DNA of 7,359 nucleotides from Erysipelotrichaceae bacterium. Its GTDB lineage: Bacteria > Bacillota_I > Bacilli_A > Erysipelotrichales > Erysipelotrichaceae. How positions within the stretch are numbered: position 1 is the first letter of the stretch; every line of letters starts with the position of its first letter. Under the pieces are notes generated by a model that had not been told where the DNA came from, did not search any database, and was given only the letters and a program-made list of their open reading frames with translations. The stretch is from contig JAFZBT010000078.1 of assembly GCA_017561615.1 (NCBI GenBank), forward strand, positions 1 to 7,359, given 5' to 3'. Below, one piece after another: positions 5,606 to 7,359 of the stretch. Made by a program: the position numbers and the translations under genes.

Positions 5606-7081
5606 ATGACCATAAGTGAACTGCACATTCTCAACCATGCTGACTATGACGGCGAATTCCGGGAAGATGAAAAGACTCCGGGGCTGAGCCGCTTCTACTG
5701 TGCCGTTGAGCAGGTACGCTCCCGGGACCCTGAACACTGTCTTCTGCTGGATGCCGGAGACAACATCAACCGCATACTATGGCATGGCAGGGAAGTCTTT
5801 GACGGTCTGGCTCTGATCGGTACCGATGCCATGACCCTGGGAAACCATGAGTTTGACCGGGGCAGAGAACAGCTGGAAGAAAACATCGCTCATATCAATG
5901 AGACCTTTCCCATCCTCTGCAGCAACATCGTCTACAAGGACACCGGTGAATTCATCAGAGGAACAAAACCCTATGTGATAATTGAGAAGGCCGGCATAAA
6001 GTACGGCATCATCGGCTGTACGACCGAGTACACGCCCTACATGGTCACCGCCAGCGCCTTTGCGCCTTTCAGAGCTGAAAGTGAAGTCGAAGCATTGAGA
6101 AAGTACATTCCGATGGCCCGGAACGAAGGAGCGGAGGTCATCATCGGACTGTGCCATTTCCCCTTCTACTTTGATGAACAGAGTGAGAGCGGTGAGCTGA
6201 TAGATGTCATTGATCAGATCATTGACCTTAAGCCTGATGTGATGATCGGCGGACACATTCCCGGCGACTACGCCCGGGTGTACAGAGGAGTAGCCGTTAC
6301 CAAGGGCGGCTTCTCCGGCAAGAGCCTTCCCCATGTGACCCTGCAGTTTAATGAGGAGAGCAGAAAGGTCGTCGGCGCCAGCTGCGAGATCATCGACGTT
6401 CTGCATGATCACTTTGATCATGACGCTGAGATCGATGCGTTCGTCAGCCGGGTAACCGCTCCCTATCAGTATTACTTCGATGAAGTTATTGGCCGCATGG
6501 AAAAGACGCTGAAGATGCGTCTGACCTGTGAAAGCGAGATGGGTGACTTCCTGTGCGATGCCATCCGCGACCGCATGAAGACTGACGTCGTCTACTTCAA
6601 TACCACCAGCTGCGGAAGGGAGTTCCCGGCCGGCGACATCACCAGGTACAGCATCCTTTCCGTCATGGGCTTCAATGATCCTCTGATGCTGACGGAAATG
6701 ACCGGAAAGCAGATATGGGAACTGTTTGAACTGGTCCACGAACCGGAGCGCTACGGCAATAACGGCAACATCATGTTTGCCGGACTGAATGTCAAGATGG
6801 ACCATACCAGGCCGGCCGGTCACAAGGTCGTCTGGATCCGTGATGATCACGGTAACGACATAGATCCCGAGCGGCTCTATACAGTCACTACCAGCGAATA
6901 CATGGCCTCCGGAGGCAATGATACATCGCTGATAACCCGGCAGCTGAAGTATGAAGACAGCGGCGTTCTGATCCATGATGCCCTGTACGACTACATCATC
7001 AGCAGGGGCCGGATAACCCCTCCTCAGACCGGCCGCTACATCTTCATCGGCGAGCCGGAGAACGACAATTCGCCATGGTAG
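5606..7081 (+). CDS. Cytosolic metallophosphatase of the 5'-nucleotidase (UshA/YfkN) family, with variant active site
   Basis: The 491-residue product has the two-domain plan of 5'-nucleotidases: an N-terminal metallophosphoesterase domain (about 5-250) and a C-terminal substrate-binding domain (about 290-480). Visible motifs are ADYDG (12-16), LDAGDN (49-53), LGNHEFD (78-84, with metal ligand Asn80 and catalytic His81/Asp84), His184 in GLCHF, and GGHIPG (215-220). The C-terminal domain shows SEMGDFLCDAIR, NTTSCGR (332-338) and SEYMASGGND (430-439). There is no signal peptide or anchor, unlike secreted UshA, so it should act in the cytosol. Departures from consensus are Asp15 where DxHG has His, Pro219 where GHxH has His or Gln, and GGNDT in place of GGDG plus an aromatic residue. 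These suggest a phosphomonoesterase that may not use nucleotides. It is the last gene, 9 bases after the permease, and probably takes the product of the phosphodiesterase. The family is confident; the substrate is unknown. Confidence 0.88.
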   Translation: MTISELHILNHADYDGEFREDEKTPGLSRFYCAVEQVRSRDPEHCLLLDAGDNINRILWHGREVFDGLALIGTDAMTLGNHEFDRGREQLEENIAHINETFPILCSNIVYKDTGEFIRGTKPYVIIEKAGIKYGIIGCTTEYTPYMVTASAFAPFRAESEVEALRKYIPMARNEGAEVIIGLCHFPFYFDEQSESGELIDVIDQIIDLKPDVMIGGHIPGDYARVYRGVAVTKGGFSGKSLPHVTLQFNEESRKVVGASCEIIDVLHDHFDHDAEIDAFVSRVTAPYQYYFDEVIGRMEKTLKMRLTCESEMGDFLCDAIRDRMKTDVVYFNTTSCGREFPAGDITRYSILSVMGFNDPLMLTEMTGKQIWELFELVHEPERYGNNGNIMFAGLNVKMDHTRPAGHKVVWIRDDHGNDIDPERLYTVTTSEYMASGGNDTSLITRQLKYEDSGVLIHDALYDYIISRGRITPPQTGRYIFIGEPENDNSPW

Positions 7082-7118
7082 ATCAGGGCTTGAAAATCTA
7101 AATTTACATTGAAAAAAT

Positions 7119-7142
7119 AGTGATCGAAAGATCACTTTTTTT
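7119..7142 (+). terminator. Intrinsic terminator of the operon
   Basis: AGTGATC (7119-7125) and GATCACT (7130-7136) form a perfect seven-pair stem around a GAAA loop, followed by seven T's (7136-7142). The A-run at 7112-7117 could extend the stem past one T-T mismatch and make the structure partly active in both directions. It lies 37 bases after the last stop codon, as expected for the end of a transcription unit. Confidence 0.9.
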
Positions 7143-7359
7143 CGGCTTTTCCGCCCTTTTCAAATTGTGAAAAAATGGCGTTTTAGGAACAAATAAACAT
7201 ATTATATTCAAAATGTTGAAAATTGGACCAAATTATTTCAAAATGCAGAAAGAATTTTCAAAAACCGTGAAAGAATATCGCGTTTTTCTTGTAAGCAATT
7301 CAGGATGAGCGTAAACTAAAACATATATATATTTATATATATTGTATTTCATGCAAAAA
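7143..7359. other. AT-rich intergenic region, probable upstream region of the next gene
   Basis: These 217 bases carry no convincing gene. G+C drops to roughly a quarter, against about half in the genes. Apart from the palindrome cluster, a weak promoter-like pair is present: TTGTAA at 7289-7294 and TAAACT at 7312-7317, 17 bases apart. It is followed by an alternating AT tract (7323-7342). An ATG at 7351 near the window edge has no ribosome binding site in front of it, so the next start codon probably lies outside the window. Confidence 0.5.
7157..7273 (+). repeat. Cluster of four imperfect TTTCA...TGAAA palindromes
   Basis: Copy 1 (7157-7173) is TTTTCA-5-TGAAAA with perfect six-base arms. 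Copy 2 (7207-7220) is TTCA-6-TGAA. Copy 3 (7236-7251) is TTTCA-6-AGAAA with one mismatch. Copy 4 (7256-7272) is TTTCA-7-TGAAA. Copies 2 and 3 also form a direct repeat, TTCAAAATG followed by two variable bases and GAAA, exactly 30 bases apart. The array lies after the terminator and before a weak promoter-like element, the usual place for operator sites of a downstream gene. The background is very AT-rich, so chance matches to such an A/T-heavy motif must be considered. No regulator can be named with confidence. Confidence 0.45.

Noticed and set aside
5777..7135. Long open frame on the minus strand opposite the metallophosphatase
   Set aside because: The plus strand here encodes clear phosphatase motifs. 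The minus frame starts inside the terminator, has no recognisable domain, and is a by-product of codon bias.
7213..7308. Small 31-codon plus-strand frame (MLKIGPNYF...) in the 3' intergenic region
   Set aside because: There is no ribosome binding site near its ATG, its start falls within the palindromic repeats, and composition matches non-coding sequence. Ribosome profiling or conservation could revive it.
7306..7317. Possible catabolite-repression (cre-like) site around GAGCGTAAACT
   Set aside because: It matches too few of the consensus positions on either strand.
7323..7342. Alternating AT tract as a hairpin or replication element
   Set aside because: It is a simple ATAT run with only a TT interruption; no DnaA-box cluster or initiator gene accompanies it.

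Overview
The window is a compact, single-strand segment that looks like it comes from a Gram-positive anaerobe of the Bacillota. This rests on a lipoprotein-type solute-binding protein with a strong AG-rich Shine-Dalgarno sequence, MalK-class ABC transporter parts, genes joined by ATGA overlaps, and an intrinsic terminator. Genes are roughly half G+C, while the 3' intergenic region is about a quarter G+C by eye. An Erysipelotrichia- or Clostridia-like host is possible, but I cannot fix the taxon from this sequence.

Layout: positions 1-100 hold a promoter-like region and perhaps the tail of an upstream gene. Six plus-strand genes then run from 117 to 7081: a lipoprotein substrate-binding protein, a cytosolic alkaline-phosphatase-superfamily phosphodiesterase (NPP type), a UgpC/MalK-type ATPase, two inner-membrane permeases (UgpA/MalF-like and UgpE/MalG-like), and a cytosolic metallophosphatase of the 5'-nucleotidase family. 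A long hairpin with a UUCG-capped tip (1397-1443) separates the binding-protein gene from the other five, which are overlapping or very closely spaced. A terminator with a GAAA loop (7119-7142) ends the operon. The last ~215 bases are AT-rich, hold no convincing gene, and contain four imperfect TTTCA...TGAAA palindromes followed by a weak promoter-like element, so they probably form the control region of a gene beyond the window.

How the genes fit together (inference): the binding protein captures a small molecule outside the cell, and the two permeases plus the ATPase import it. The two hydrolases have no signal peptides and so act inside: the phosphodiesterase would cut a phosphodiester and the metallophosphatase would remove the remaining phosphate. 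The plan resembles the Ugp glycerophosphodiester system, but with an NPP-type enzyme in the place of UgpQ and a second, terminal phosphatase added. The metallophosphatase departs from the 5'-nucleotidase consensus at one metal site and at the base-stacking position, so its true substrate may not be a nucleotide. I see no mobile element, CRISPR array, tRNA or rRNA.
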